Shown here: positions 25,350 through 33,695 of the stretch, in pieces | Layout of the letters: every line of letters starts with the position of its first letter | Numbering within the stretch: position 1 is the first letter of the stretch | Origin: Pseudomonas haemolytica | Lineage (GTDB): Bacteria > Pseudomonadota > Gammaproteobacteria > Pseudomonadales > Pseudomonadaceae | Reading direction: 5' to 3' | NCBI RefSeq assembly: GCF_009659625.1 | Contig: NZ_VOIW01000002.1 | Location: forward strand, 434,001 to 498,000 | Length of the DNA stretch: 64,000 bases | Program-made: the position numbers and the translations under genes | The notes under the pieces: model-generated | What the model was told of the DNA's origin: nothing | Seen by the model: the letters and a program-made list of their open reading frames with translations, nothing else | The model's database searches: none

Positions 25350-27974
25350 ATGGACACCCAACAACTGACCCAAGGCCTGAATCAGGCATTCTTCAAAGAA
25401 CACCACCGCATCGTTTTCTGGTACGACCCTGAGCAGGGCTTCACGGATGAACTCGGCCAGCTTGATCTGCCCGGCGTTCAGGTGCTGAACATGCAAGGGC
25501 ATTCCACCTTCGGTACCAAGCTCAAGCTGGAGCTCGAGGACACTGGAGGTAAGTACCTGCTTTATTTCCCTTGCGCAGAACCAGACGCGAATGATGACTG
25601 GCTGCTGGACATCAAGCTGTACTCGCGCAGTTTCTACGCTGACAAGGTGTCACTGATATTCAATGACCTGGGCTTGCACCAGCAGGTGCTCCGCGAACAT
25701 CTAGCCAAGCGTGAGCGCTTCCTTAGCAGCAAGGCTCGTCTAGCTAGCCTGAAGCGTTTGATCCAACCAACTGACACTGAGCATGGGTTGGATCTGGCAA
25801 TGATTGCCGTTGTGCTGGGTGCAAGTGGCAGTGACGTCATGACGCTGGTTTGCACCGTGGCTGATGGTGCCGTACGTGACGATTTGGGCCTTGAGCAGAA
25901 TCCAGCGGTCATCGAGGAGCTGTACAAGTTCGGCCTAATGCCGGCGTTGCTGCAGGCCTTGCGTGAAGAGGTGGGCTATCCGGCCTCCATCGAGGAGATC
26001 AGTGGAGATAAACCCTTCAGCTTTGGGCATTTCCTTATTCGACTGCTGGCAACCGGGTTCTGCGAAAGCATCGGCGATTTACCCAGCTGGGCCTCAGCGA
26101 TTGCTATTCCGTCAGCCAGCGCACGCGCTACTTCACGTGCACTGCTTTCCCGCTGGCGTGACAGCTCACGGTTTTACCAGGCCTATGATGAGATTTCCGG
26201 CTGGGTCGGTGAGGCCCTGCATATCACCCAGAAAATTTGTGAAATCTCGTTGGAGAGCTTGGCCAATGTTGCGACTTTCGAAGCCGTCGAGCGGCAGATC
26301 ATTGTCGACCTGACCAAGGCTATTCCGGAGGCAGATCCGCGTGACCTCGGCCTGTTTTCGAAGATCATCTCCGAGCGACTGGATAACTACTGGGCGACTC
26401 GCCATAAGGATGATGAGACACGCCGCAAGTACCGGCTGCTATACACGGCGCTGTCGGCTGCAATCGACCTATTTACGCAGCGTCACCAGCACGCTGCAGG
26501 CTTCCATTTCGCCAGCACCGAGGCGGTGTACAAAGCCTATGAGAGTGAGTTGTACCGTTTTGACACGGCTTACCGCCATTATTTCGCTGCCTCTCAGCGC
26601 GCCCACGTCGAGCTGCTGAAGAAGCTCGATGAAGCCGTCGAGCAATGCTATGCCTATTGGTATCTCGATCAGCTCGGACGCTCATGGGGCGACCGTGTTG
26701 AGGCCGAACAGCGCTTGGAACGCTGGAAAATACCTGGCGTACCTAACCAGCAGAATTTCTATGAGCGTTGGGTAGCGCCCTTGTTGGAGGGGCATCGTAG
26801 CAAGCGCGTTGTAGTGATCATCAGCGATGCCTTCCGCTATGAAGCCGCAGTCGAGTTGTGCCAGCGTATCAATGAAAAGCGCTACAGCAAGGCCAGCCTG
26901 AATAGCCAGTTGGGCGTATTACCGAGTTACACCACGCTGGGCATGGCATCCCTGTTACCACACCAGGCACTGGAGTATCGCGAAGGCAGTGATGGTGTTT
27001 TCGTAGACGGACTCAATACTGGCAACACCATCGCTCGCGACAAAGCTCTTGCCCGGCATGGCGGCATGGCCGTGACCGCACTACAGGTGAAAGAGTGGTC
27101 CCGTGACGCTGGGCGTGAAGCGCTGAAGGATCAGCAGCTGGTTTACGTCTATCACAACGTGATCGATGACCGCAGTGACAAAGGCGGCGGCTCCGAGGTG
27201 GATACCTTCCACCACGTCGAGTTCGCCATTGAGGAGCTGACCGAGCTGACCCGCAAGATCCTCATGCACTTCAACACCAGCACGGTGTTGATCACGGCCG
27301 ATCATGGGTTTCTCTTCCAGCAGAGCAAGCTTGAGGCGGCGGATCGCACCTCACTCGCAGAGAAGCCGGATAGTTCGATCAAGAGTAAGAAACGCTATGT
27401 CATTGGCCATACTCTGCCTGCTGCCAAGGATGTCTGGCAGGGATCGACCAAGCAGACCGCGGGCACAACATCGGACACTCAGTTTTGGATACCCAAAGGC
27501 GCGAATCGTTTCCACTTTGTCGGCGGTGCACGCTTCGTCCATGGCGGGGCCATGCCTCAGGAAATCGTTGTGCCTGTGCTGACGGTAAACCAGTTGCGCG
27601 GTGAGAAAGCGGAGAAACGCACCAAGCGCAAAGTCGGGGTGATCTCGCCGAAATCAGCCCTGAAGATGGTCACCAATATCCAGCGCTTTGACCTGATCCA
27701 GACCGAGTCGGTCAGCGAGCAGGTGTTGCCGGTTACGGTTGCTGTGTCGATCTACGAAGGGGAGCAGCCGGTCTCCAGTGAGGAGGTTGTGACGTTTGAC
27801 TGTGCGACGGACTCCATGAGCGAGCGCCTTAAGCAGGTACGCCTGTCACTATCAGGCAGCGATTTCGACCGGCAGAAAGATTACTTCCTGGTGATCCGCG
27901 ATAAAGATTTGAACACTGAGCTTGAGCGCTACCGTGTGACGATTGACCTGGCCTTCACCGACGACTTTTTTTGA
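25350..27974 (+). CDS. pglZ: PglZ, BREX alkaline-phosphatase-superfamily protein
   Basis: An 874-aa PglZ protein, a core BREX component with an alkaline-phosphatase-like domain that interacts with PglX. Metal-site blocks are RVVVIISDAFRYEAAVELCQ (~485, with the conserved Asp) and STVLITADHGFLFQQ (~645), and a RFVHGGAMPQEIVVPVL stretch (~729) closes the catalytic domain. The N-terminal half is helical and the C-terminal ~120 residues are beta-rich. Length is normal for type I. It follows the frameshifted small ORF by 4 bp and is followed by brxL after 14 bp, so it stays within the operon despite the insert upstream. Confidence 0.95.
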   Translation: MDTQQLTQGLNQAFFKEHHRIVFWYDPEQGFTDELGQLDLPGVQVLNMQGHSTFGTKLKLELEDTGGKYLLYFPCAEPDANDDWLLDIKLYSRSFYADKVSLIFNDLGLHQQVLREHLAKRERFLSSKARLASLKRLIQPTDTEHGLDLAMIAVVLGASGSDVMTLVCTVADGAVRDDLGLEQNPAVIEELYKFGLMPALLQALREEVGYPASIEEISGDKPFSFGHFLIRLLATGFCESIGDLPSWASAIAIPSASARATSRALLSRWRDSSRFYQAYDEISGWVGEALHITQKICEISLESLANVATFEAVERQIIVDLTKAIPEADPRDLGLFSKIISERLDNYWATRHKDDETRRKYRLLYTALSAAIDLFTQRHQHAAGFHFASTEAVYKAYESELYRFDTAYRHYFAASQRAHVELLKKLDEAVEQCYAYWYLDQLGRSWGDRVEAEQRLERWKIPGVPNQQNFYERWVAPLLEGHRSKRVVVIISDAFRYEAAVELCQRINEKRYSKASLNSQLGVLPSYTTLGMASLLPHQALEYREGSDGVFVDGLNTGNTIARDKALARHGGMAVTALQVKEWSRDAGREALKDQQLVYVYHNVIDDRSDKGGGSEVDTFHHVEFAIEELTELTRKILMHFNTSTVLITADHGFLFQQSKLEAADRTSLAEKPDSSIKSKKRYVIGHTLPAAKDVWQGSTKQTAGTTSDTQFWIPKGANRFHFVGGARFVHGGAMPQEIVVPVLTVNQLRGEKAEKRTKRKVGVISPKSALKMVTNIQRFDLIQTESVSEQVLPVTVAVSIYEGEQPVSSEEVVTFDCATDSMSERLKQVRLSLSGSDFDRQKDYFLVIRDKDLNTELERYRVTIDLAFTDDFF

Positions 27975-27988
27975 GAGCACGACACTAG

Positions 27989-30028
27989 ATGGAAACCCAA
28001 GTGGATAAAGATCTCGATCAGTTGCTTAACGAGCACTTTGCCGGTCGCGTGGTGCGCAAGGATCTGACCAAGCTGATAAAGGAAGGCGCGAACGTACCGG
28101 TTTACGTGCTGGAGTACTTGCTGGGTATGTACTGCGCGTCCGATGACTCAGAGGTGATCGAACAGGGCCTGAAGAACGTCAAGAAAATTTTAGCGGAGAA
28201 CTATGTTCGACCGGATGAAGCCGAGAAGGTCAAGTCTCTAGTTCGCGAGCGCGGCACGTACAAGGTGATCGACCGAGTCACCGTGCGACTGAATGAAAAA
28301 AAAGACCGCTACGAAGCCTCTTTCAGCAACCTCGGCATCAAGGACGCTGAGATCTCTGCTGGCATCGTCAAAGAATACGAAAAGCTCCTTGTAGGCGGCA
28401 TCTGGGTGATCGCAACGCTGAGCTATTACCACGAGGAAGGCCAATCGGGATCTCCTTTTGGCGTCACGCTCCTCAAGCCGATCCAGATGCCGAATATGAA
28501 CATGCAGGAGCTGTTCACCGGGCGCGCTGCGCTGAATACATCGCAATGGCGCGAGGCCTTGATCCGCTCCATAGGCATGGAGCCCTCGACCCTGGATGAG
28601 TCAGTGCAGTGGCATTTACTGGCCCGCATGGTTCCCTTCGTGGAGAACAACTACAACGTCTGCGAGCTCGGCCCACGCGGTACAGGCAAGAGCCATATCT
28701 ACAAGGAGTGCTCACCGAACAGCATGCTGGTGTCCGGCGGCCAAACCACCGTCGCTAACCTGTTCTACAACATGAGCAGTCGCCGCATCGGTCTGGTCGG
28801 TCTTTGGGATGTGGTGGCCTTCGATGAGGTGGCCGGCATCAACTTCAAGGACAAGGACGGCGTGCAGATCATGAAGGATTTCATGGCCTCCGGTTCGTTT
28901 GGTCGCGGTCGCGAGCAGATGGAAGCCTCAGCCTCCATGGTCTTCGTAGGTAACATTAACCAGAGCGTTGAATCGCTGGTTAAAACCAGCCATCTGCTGG
29001 CCCCGTTCCCTGAGCAGATGATCGACGCAGCCTTTTTCGACAGATTCCACGCCTACATTCCTGGCTGGGAAATCCCGAAAATGCGCCCAGAGTTTTTCAC
29101 TAATAGATACGGACTAATCGTCGATTACCTGGCTGAGTTTTTCCGCGAAATGCGCAAGCGCAGCTTCGCCGACGCCATCGACAAGCACTTCAAACTGGGT
29201 AACAACCTAAACCAGCGCGATGTGATCGCAGTACGCAAAACAGTATCCGGTCTGCTCAAGCTGCTCTACCCACACGACGTGTTCACCAAAGAAGACGTGC
29301 GCCAGTGCCTCGAATACGCACTTCAAGTCCGCCGACGCGTGAAAGAACAGCTAAAGAAGATCGGTGGAATGGAGTTCTACGATGTTCACTTCAGCTACAT
29401 CGACAACGCAACCCTCGAAGAACACTTCGTCACCGTGAAAGAACAAGGCGGTGGTGGTCTTATCCCTGAAGGGCCAGGAAAGCCCGGTTTTATCCACACT
29501 ATAGGCTTGAGCGGCAAAGGCATGCCTGGGCTATATCGGATCGAACTGCAGGTGACCAAGGGGACTGGCAAGCTAGCTACCTCTGGTCTATGGAACTCCA
29601 GCTCTGCCAAAGAACAGGTGAAAATTGCCTTTGACTACTTCAAGGCCAACGCCTCGCGCATCAGCGCCTCGGCTAAGGTGCTGGAGCACGACTTCCATTT
29701 ACATGTGGTTGAACTGCAAAACACCGGCCCTCTTACTCATATGGCACTACCCAGCCTAGTAGCTTTTGCTTCCGGCCTAATGGGCAGGCCTGCGCAAGGT
29801 CAAATGGTCGTGCTCGGTGATATGAGCTTGGGCGGCAGCATCACGCCAGTTGAAAGTATCGCCGAGTGCCTGCAAGTGGCTTTCGACGCGGGAGGAAAGC
29901 GCGTTGCGCTTCCTATGAGCAGTGCCAAGGACATCCCCAGCATCCCAGCCGAACTGTTCACCAAGTTTCAGACCAGCTTTTATGGCGAACCAGTAGAGGC
30001 TGTATTTAAGGCAATGGGCGTGGATTGA
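27989..30028 (+). CDS. brxL: BrxL, Lon-like AAA+ protein
   Basis: A 679-aa BrxL, which in other type I systems forms a ring-shaped AAA+ assembly on DNA and is needed for phage defence. The P-loop is ELGPRGTGKSHIYKE (~222) and Walker B lies in WDVVAFDEVAGI (~272). The C-terminal ~150 residues match the Lon protease fold (GDMSLGGSITPVESIAECLQ, ~610). By eye the Lon catalytic Lys (in LKEK of true Lon) falls on Ala in ESIAEC, so proteolysis is doubtful. It is the last BREX gene; an IS scrap follows within 22 bp. Confidence 0.95.
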   Translation: METQVDKDLDQLLNEHFAGRVVRKDLTKLIKEGANVPVYVLEYLLGMYCASDDSEVIEQGLKNVKKILAENYVRPDEAEKVKSLVRERGTYKVIDRVTVRLNEKKDRYEASFSNLGIKDAEISAGIVKEYEKLLVGGIWVIATLSYYHEEGQSGSPFGVTLLKPIQMPNMNMQELFTGRAALNTSQWREALIRSIGMEPSTLDESVQWHLLARMVPFVENNYNVCELGPRGTGKSHIYKECSPNSMLVSGGQTTVANLFYNMSSRRIGLVGLWDVVAFDEVAGINFKDKDGVQIMKDFMASGSFGRGREQMEASASMVFVGNINQSVESLVKTSHLLAPFPEQMIDAAFFDRFHAYIPGWEIPKMRPEFFTNRYGLIVDYLAEFFREMRKRSFADAIDKHFKLGNNLNQRDVIAVRKTVSGLLKLLYPHDVFTKEDVRQCLEYALQVRRRVKEQLKKIGGMEFYDVHFSYIDNATLEEHFVTVKEQGGGGLIPEGPGKPGFIHTIGLSGKGMPGLYRIELQVTKGTGKLATSGLWNSSSAKEQVKIAFDYFKANASRISASAKVLEHDFHLHVVELQNTGPLTHMALPSLVAFASGLMGRPAQGQMVVLGDMSLGGSITPVESIAECLQVAFDAGGKRVALPMSSAKDIPSIPAELFTKFQTSFYGEPVEAVFKAMGVD

Positions 30029-30049
30029 AACGAGTCCATCTATTAGCAG

Positions 30050-30175
30050 ATGACCGAGAAGCTGCTGCCCGTGGCAGACGTGTCGGCACGCTTGGGCGTG
30101 TCGACTCATAGCCTTTATGCTCGGATAAAGTGCTACAGCAAACCTCAAGTGCAGCGAACGCAGGAGGATGATTAA
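30050..30175 (+). pseudogene. IS3-family transposase orfA remnant
   Basis: This 41-codon frame reads as the N-terminal helix-turn-helix of an IS3-type OrfA (LLPVADVSARLGVSTHSLYA followed by RIKCYSKPQ) and stops early at 30175. No OrfB or terminal inverted repeats can be made out nearby. It is a scrap of a degraded insertion sequence right after brxL. Confidence 0.65.
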
Positions 30176-30688
30176 CACGTGAGACTACCTATGCTGGGCT
30201 GACTAGTGATCGATGACGGTGCGTCGATGGATAACGATGGTGAACAGGGAGGCCTGAGACTGACGGACAAAATGAATGCAGGCGAACCGTTGATGACTGT
30301 TGGAAGCGTTGCGGTGGTACCACGAAGCACAGGGGACGCAACCAGCTGCGGAAATGGAGAAGCTGCGTCTCAAAGCGGAAGTGCTGTTCACAGCAGTTAA
30401 CGAGTCTCCGCGCCAGGCTCTTGGTGATCCTGCGCCTCGGTTGCGTTGAGCCCCCTCGGAGCTACAAAGGGAGCAACACCCCAAAGCTGACATCGGTACC
30501 GTCGACCCTATATTGGGAGGCTCGGCAGGATTGGGTTTGAGGTGATGAAGACACAGTTCCTCTTCTTCAGGAATAACGGCCGGTAGAGAAGCATGGCAAG
30601 CAACCGGCTTGAGCACCAGTTTTCGAAATGCTGGCTTGGCCCATTGATTCACCCTTACAATTCCACTCTAACCAAGGAGTACAATCGG
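30176..30688. other. Noncoding, degenerate region after BREX
   Basis: About 510 bp without a gene I can support. Open frames exist on both strands but lack ribosome binding sites and have compositions unlike proteins. It is probably decayed insertion-sequence or island DNA. A good AAGGAG at its right end belongs to the next gene. Confidence 0.4.
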
Positions 30689-31018
30689 ATGGCGTTTTAC
30701 ATCGAAGGTATGGGTGAGGCTGTGATTAGCCTTCAAAATGAGGAATTTCGGGTTGACTCCGATACCTTGAAGCAAGGTGATACTGTCCAGACAAGTCAAC
30801 AAGCCTATGATGAGGACGACGTCGACTTCGAAACTTCGTTCTTCGCTACGACGCGGGGTGAAAACACCGAAGCAAAGCAGCTCTTCACATGGAAGGTGGA
30901 GTACACCCAAGATTTCAGCACTGGCAAGCTATCCATTAACGCCACTGAATGTGTAACTCCAGGCGTGCTAATGATAAAAGACCTCGGTTTCAGTGTGGCC
31001 GTGGATGAAAATGAGTAA
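30689..31018 (+). CDS. Orphan hypothetical protein, 109 aa
   Basis: I do not recognise this protein. It is small and acidic, with alternating hydrophobic residues that suggest a beta-rich fold (MAFYIEGMGEAVISLQNEEF at the start, LFTWKVEYTQDFSTGKLSIN in the middle). There is no signal peptide, no membrane span and only one cysteine. The start at 30689 is chosen because AAGGAG lies 9 bases before it; the open frame continues upstream to 30593 without a ribosome binding site. A hairpin follows the stop. It stands alone between BREX and attR, a usual place for island cargo. Confidence 0.65.
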   Translation: MAFYIEGMGEAVISLQNEEFRVDSDTLKQGDTVQTSQQAYDEDDVDFETSFFATTRGENTEAKQLFTWKVEYTQDFSTGKLSINATECVTPGVLMIKDLGFSVAVDENE

Positions 31019-31037
31019 TTAAAAGGAAGTTTGCACC

Positions 31038-31059
31038 GGGCGCTTTACTTTAAGCGCCC
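31038..31059 (+). terminator. Hairpin after the orphan gene
   Basis: GGGCGCTT pairs perfectly with AAGCGCCC across TACTTT. There is no T-run, so it may be a weak or factor-assisted terminator. Confidence 0.5.
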
Positions 31060-31600
31060 ATTGCCTCAGCCATTGCATGCCCTGACGATGGATGGGCGCG
31101 CAGCTACATCGAACCTACTCAATTTAACGAGCTTCGAGAAAGCCGTACTTTGGCAGTCGCTTCGAGCTTTGTCTGACTACACCATCTCGGGCCTTCTTCC
31201 GAACACCAGAAAAATAGCCCCCTCTACAACGCTCACCATGCGACGATCTCCACTCAGTCAATGCCAGCGTAAAGGGGTCACGCCTACACCGCCCCCAGAC
31301 CCTCTGACTGACGCCAAAAGCACCTCACTGTTGCGGATGTTACGGAACTCTGCCACCCGCAGGACAAAAACACCTACATTACAAATGTTGGTGATCGACC
31401 TCACCCTGATTTGCCATATCCTTCAGGTGGTGATCAGAAAAAAAATCTGAGTACAGCTCGTCGTGCCGATATCAGCCAGTGCCCGTCAAGAGAAAGATCG
31501 CGACAAGGAACAGACCGCAGCCAATACAGTCATAACAGGAGCTTTGACAGATTTCAACGCGACGAAGCCCTGTATGGCGCACTCTACGAGCTTTTTGCTA
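31060..31600. other. Noncoding island end
   Basis: No supported gene is found in this 540-bp stretch. Plus-strand frames at 31031-31450 and 31411-31674 lack ribosome binding sites and family resemblance. The interval leads into the arm-site repeats and attR. Confidence 0.4.
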
Positions 31601-31620
31601 ACGGTGACCCAACGGTGACC
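31601..31620 (+). repeat. Paired ACGGTGACC repeats near attR
   Basis: ACGGTGACC at 31601-31609 and 31612-31620 copies the doublet at 875-894, including the 11-bp period. It lies about 70 bp inside attR and is likely an integrase arm-binding site. Confidence 0.5.
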
Positions 31621-31647
31621 AAAATGATCAAACGCCAGAAGCAACAA

Positions 31648-31672
31648 AGCCCGGTCGTTTCCGAACCGGGCT
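31648..31672. terminator. Hairpin at the right end of the island
   Basis: AGCCCGGT pairs with ACCGGGCT around a 9-base loop, 16 bp before attR. Neither side has a strong T-run. Confidence 0.5.
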
Positions 31673-31687
31673 AAGTCATTGAAAAAT

Positions 31688-31733
31688 ATGGTCGGGACGG
31701 AGTGATTCGAACACTCGACCCCTAGCACCCCAT
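31688..31733 (-). repeat. attR: second copy of the 46-bp tRNA-Pro(GGG) end
   Basis: Identical over 46 bp to 699-744. To its right the sequence departs from a tRNA 5' half, so no complete tRNA is formed here either. The intact tRNA-Pro should therefore lie right of the window, after the prophage, which implies a tandem array of elements at one tRNA. Confidence 0.85.
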
Positions 31734-31946
31734 GCTGGGGACTGTAGCTCATTAACCTATTGTTTTATAAAGAATAATTGCCTTACCCCTGGCGGCAAAT
31801 AATCCGCATTTTTGTGCTTATGCAAACCGTAAACCGTGGCCTGTAGCGTAGGTTTTGCGCGGAAACGCTGCCAGCCTACCGATTCCTAGTAATGGTCTAT
31901 GCTGGATTGGCTTGGACTGCCCCAGGCCCCAAAAAGGAATATGAAG

Positions 31947-32123
31947 ATGGCCGATGATCTGCACAACCGTGGACCGCAAGACCGGGCGCGCGTGAACACG
32001 TCCGAAGCTTGGGAACTCAAGTACTGGACTAAAGAGTTTGGCGTGACCGAAGAGCAGTTGAAGGCTGCCGTTAAGGCGGTTGGACCGATGGTCGTCGACG
32101 TCCGTAAGAAACTCGGAAAGTAA
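31947..32123 (+). CDS. DUF3606 small protein
   Basis: A 58-aa protein of the DUF3606 family, small bacterial proteins of unknown function often found in Proteobacteria. The family pattern is seen in VNTSEAWELKYWTKEFGVTE followed by EQLKAAVKAVGP. The start at 31947 has AGGA 8 bases upstream; the ATG two codons earlier is too close. It is the first gene right of attR and is closed by a hairpin terminator. Confidence 0.8.
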   Translation: MADDLHNRGPQDRARVNTSEAWELKYWTKEFGVTEEQLKAAVKAVGPMVVDVRKKLGK

Positions 32124-32159
32124 AAAGCTCCTACGCCCTGCGCCGAGCGCGGGGCTTTT
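32123..32159 (+). terminator. Terminator after DUF3606 gene
   Basis: AAAAGCTCC pairs with GGGGCTTTT around a GC-rich inner loop, giving a typical intrinsic terminator directly after the stop codon. Confidence 0.65.
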
Positions 32160-32388
32160 GGCCACCACCATGTCAAGGTGACCCCAGAACGCTTGTAACC
32201 TATTGATCCACAAGATAAAAGCGCCAATTTAGGAGCATGCAAAAGCTACCTTTACACCCTATAAGAATCAATAACTTAGCGTTGTATATTCCTACAGTGG
32301 TTCCCCCTCCCCGGCGTCCTGCCGACAAAACACAAATACCCAAAAACCACGCTCGCTACTACGCTGTTCGCTCTCTGGAGGAACACCG

Positions 32389-32598
32389 ATGCCGAATTCA
32401 GATCTACTCCCTTCCCTACTCTCTAAGCTCTACGAAAACCAACTGGCCCTCGAGGCCTCTATCATGGAGCTCTCAAACTGGGTTGAGCAACGCGGCTCCG
32501 CTGACGTGGCCGATAATATTCGGGGCGCTCTTCACACCATTGATGAGAATGAAGAGTTCATCAAGCTAACCCTCGGCGTCCTCATGGCGCCAGACTGA
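32389..32598 (+). CDS. Small acidic helical protein, 69 aa
   Basis: A short helical protein (SDLLPSLLSKLYENQLALEA, then IMELSNWVEQRG) of a type common in Pseudomonas genomes near prophages; I know no function. A strong ribosome binding site (GGAGGA, about 6 bases before ATG) supports it. It is cytoplasmic with no membrane span. It reads toward the next small coiled-coil gene 78 bp downstream. Confidence 0.7.
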   Translation: MPNSDLLPSLLSKLYENQLALEASIMELSNWVEQRGSADVADNIRGALHTIDENEEFIKLTLGVLMAPD

Positions 32599-32675
32599 AC
32601 ACCTCTCGTCGGCTCAAATCGCGCCACGTCAAAACCTCGATTACTGTACGCACATACAGTATTCGAGATTTTGCT

Positions 32676-33029
32676 ATGGATGTTGACATGGACACCGATG
32701 ATTGGCTTGGTTGCCCCACTCCACTGGAGATGTACCAGCACCAATGCTCAATCCTCGTGGATGAGCTGGTGGAGACTGAGCGCATGCTGCGTCGAGCGCG
32801 GGTGAATATCGCTGGCTTGGTGCAGATGAATGACCTGCTGATGACTGGAAAGGCCGAGACAGAAGTAAAGCTCGCTGAGACACTTGAAAAGATCAGCACT
32901 CTGGAAGAGCAGTACTCGTTTGCCTCGGTGCAAAGCGTGAAGATTGTTACCAGACAGCGCGACGATCTGATCAGAGAGAATCAACGGCTGAAGGTCGAGC
33001 TTAGCGTGTACAAGCAGCCATTAACCTAA
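32676..33029 (+). CDS. Coiled-coil hypothetical protein, 117 aa
   Basis: The N-terminal 15 residues are acidic, and residues ~20-110 form a long charged helix with heptad-like leucines (ILVDELVETERMLRR, then EVKLAETLEKISTLEEQ), so a coiled coil is likely. There is no known domain. The gene converges with the prophage lysis genes; its stop overlaps a tiny minus-strand ORF. It probably belongs to the prophage end. Confidence 0.65.
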   Translation: MDVDMDTDDWLGCPTPLEMYQHQCSILVDELVETERMLRRARVNIAGLVQMNDLLMTGKAETEVKLAETLEKISTLEEQYSFASVQSVKIVTRQRDDLIRENQRLKVELSVYKQPLT

Positions 33030-33118
33030 GGCTTTGAGAAATACCACATAACGAAAGCCACGGCCGCAACCCAGCCGAGCGTCAGCAGAAACGAGAGACC
33101 TGCAAGCCGCCTATCCAT
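33026..33118 (-). CDS. Possible 30-aa single-span membrane peptide
   Basis: A 30-codon frame encodes MDRRLAGLSFLLTLGWVAAV and a further hydrophobic stretch ending in KP: basic N-terminus, one membrane helix, short tail. An AGGGCG lies about 6 bases before the ATG. It is the last minus-strand gene after the spanins, where small lysis or exclusion proteins may occur. Its small size keeps confidence low. Confidence 0.35.
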   Translation of the reverse strand: MDRRLAGLSFLLTLGWVAAVAFVMWYFSKP

Positions 33119-33182
33119 TTCGCCCTATCAATAGTTCATTAAGCCCAATACGAACGCACCCACAGAGACTAGTTCAGTTGCC

Positions 33183-33695
33183 TCAATGCGCAATCCCTCT
33201 GACGTACGCCTGGCACGCACGCAAGGCAATCAGGGCGTTATCGCCGTCGTCGGTGATGCGGATAATTCTTTGAGCATGCGCTGGGTCAAGTTGGGCTCTA
33301 CGGGCTGCATGAACCACGCCGCCGGCGCCGGGGGCGGTAGGCACGTTGCAGCCACTGGCTGAATCCTCGATGAGGACTGACAGCCGGACATCAGCAGTGG
33401 CAAGGCGATCACGCAGGCGAGCCTGATTGCGTTGGGCATCGAATAATTCCTTGGTGTGTTGTTGATCGGATTCGGCCAAGAGCTGCTCGAGGGTCATCCG
33501 CTTGCCCTGCTCGCCTCGGGCCTGGGCGGCAGCTGCATTGCTGATCGCGGCCAGGTCATCCGTATACAGGCCGGCCTGCTCGGCGAGCTTCTTGCCCATG
33601 CGCCAGTCTTGAACCTGCCAGGTAACGCCGGCGGCACCGGCCATCAGCACCAGAACCAGCACCACCAGTCCGGCCAGCTTCTGCGCGGGCGTCAT
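33183..33695 (-). CDS. Rz: Inner-membrane spanin (Rz)
   Basis: A 170-aa i-spanin that, with Rz1, would fuse inner and outer membranes at the end of lysis. Residues 8-27 form the N-terminal signal anchor (LAGLVVLVLVLMAGAAGVTW), followed by a periplasmic coiled coil (~30-100). Family features AISNAAAAQARGEQGKRMTL and the C-terminal LIALRACQAYV fit Rz. The start overlaps the stop of the lysozyme-like gene as ATGA. The Rz1 gene is nested in another frame inside it. Confidence 0.88.
   Translation of the reverse strand: MTPAQKLAGLVVLVLVLMAGAAGVTWQVQDWRMGKKLAEQAGLYTDDLAAISNAAAAQARGEQGKRMTLEQLLAESDQQHTKELFDAQRNQARLRDRLATADVRLSVLIEDSASGCNVPTAPGAGGVVHAARRAQLDPAHAQRIIRITDDGDNALIALRACQAYVRGIAH
33230..33439 (-). 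CDS. Rz1: Outer-membrane spanin (Rz1) nested in Rz
   Basis: A 69-aa lipoprotein frame lying wholly within Rz in a different reading frame. It has a signal peptide with lipobox LLMSGC (Cys19), then a short proline-rich mature part (CLPPPAPAAW), the hallmark of Rz1 proteins. It should sit in the outer membrane and join the Rz coiled coil. Such nested pairs are standard in lambdoid phages but are often left unannotated. Confidence 0.82.
   Translation of the reverse strand: MPNAIRLACVIALPLLMSGCQSSSRIQPVAATCLPPPAPAAWFMQPVEPNLTQRMLKELSASPTTAITP

Noticed and set aside
30203..30652. 149-aa minus-strand open frame after BREX
   Set aside because: No ribosome binding site, cysteine- and histidine-rich text unlike any family, and it overlaps decayed insertion-sequence DNA.
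31031..31450. 139-aa plus-strand open frame before attR
   Set aside because: It starts inside a hairpin, has no ribosome binding site and reads as non-protein-like sequence.
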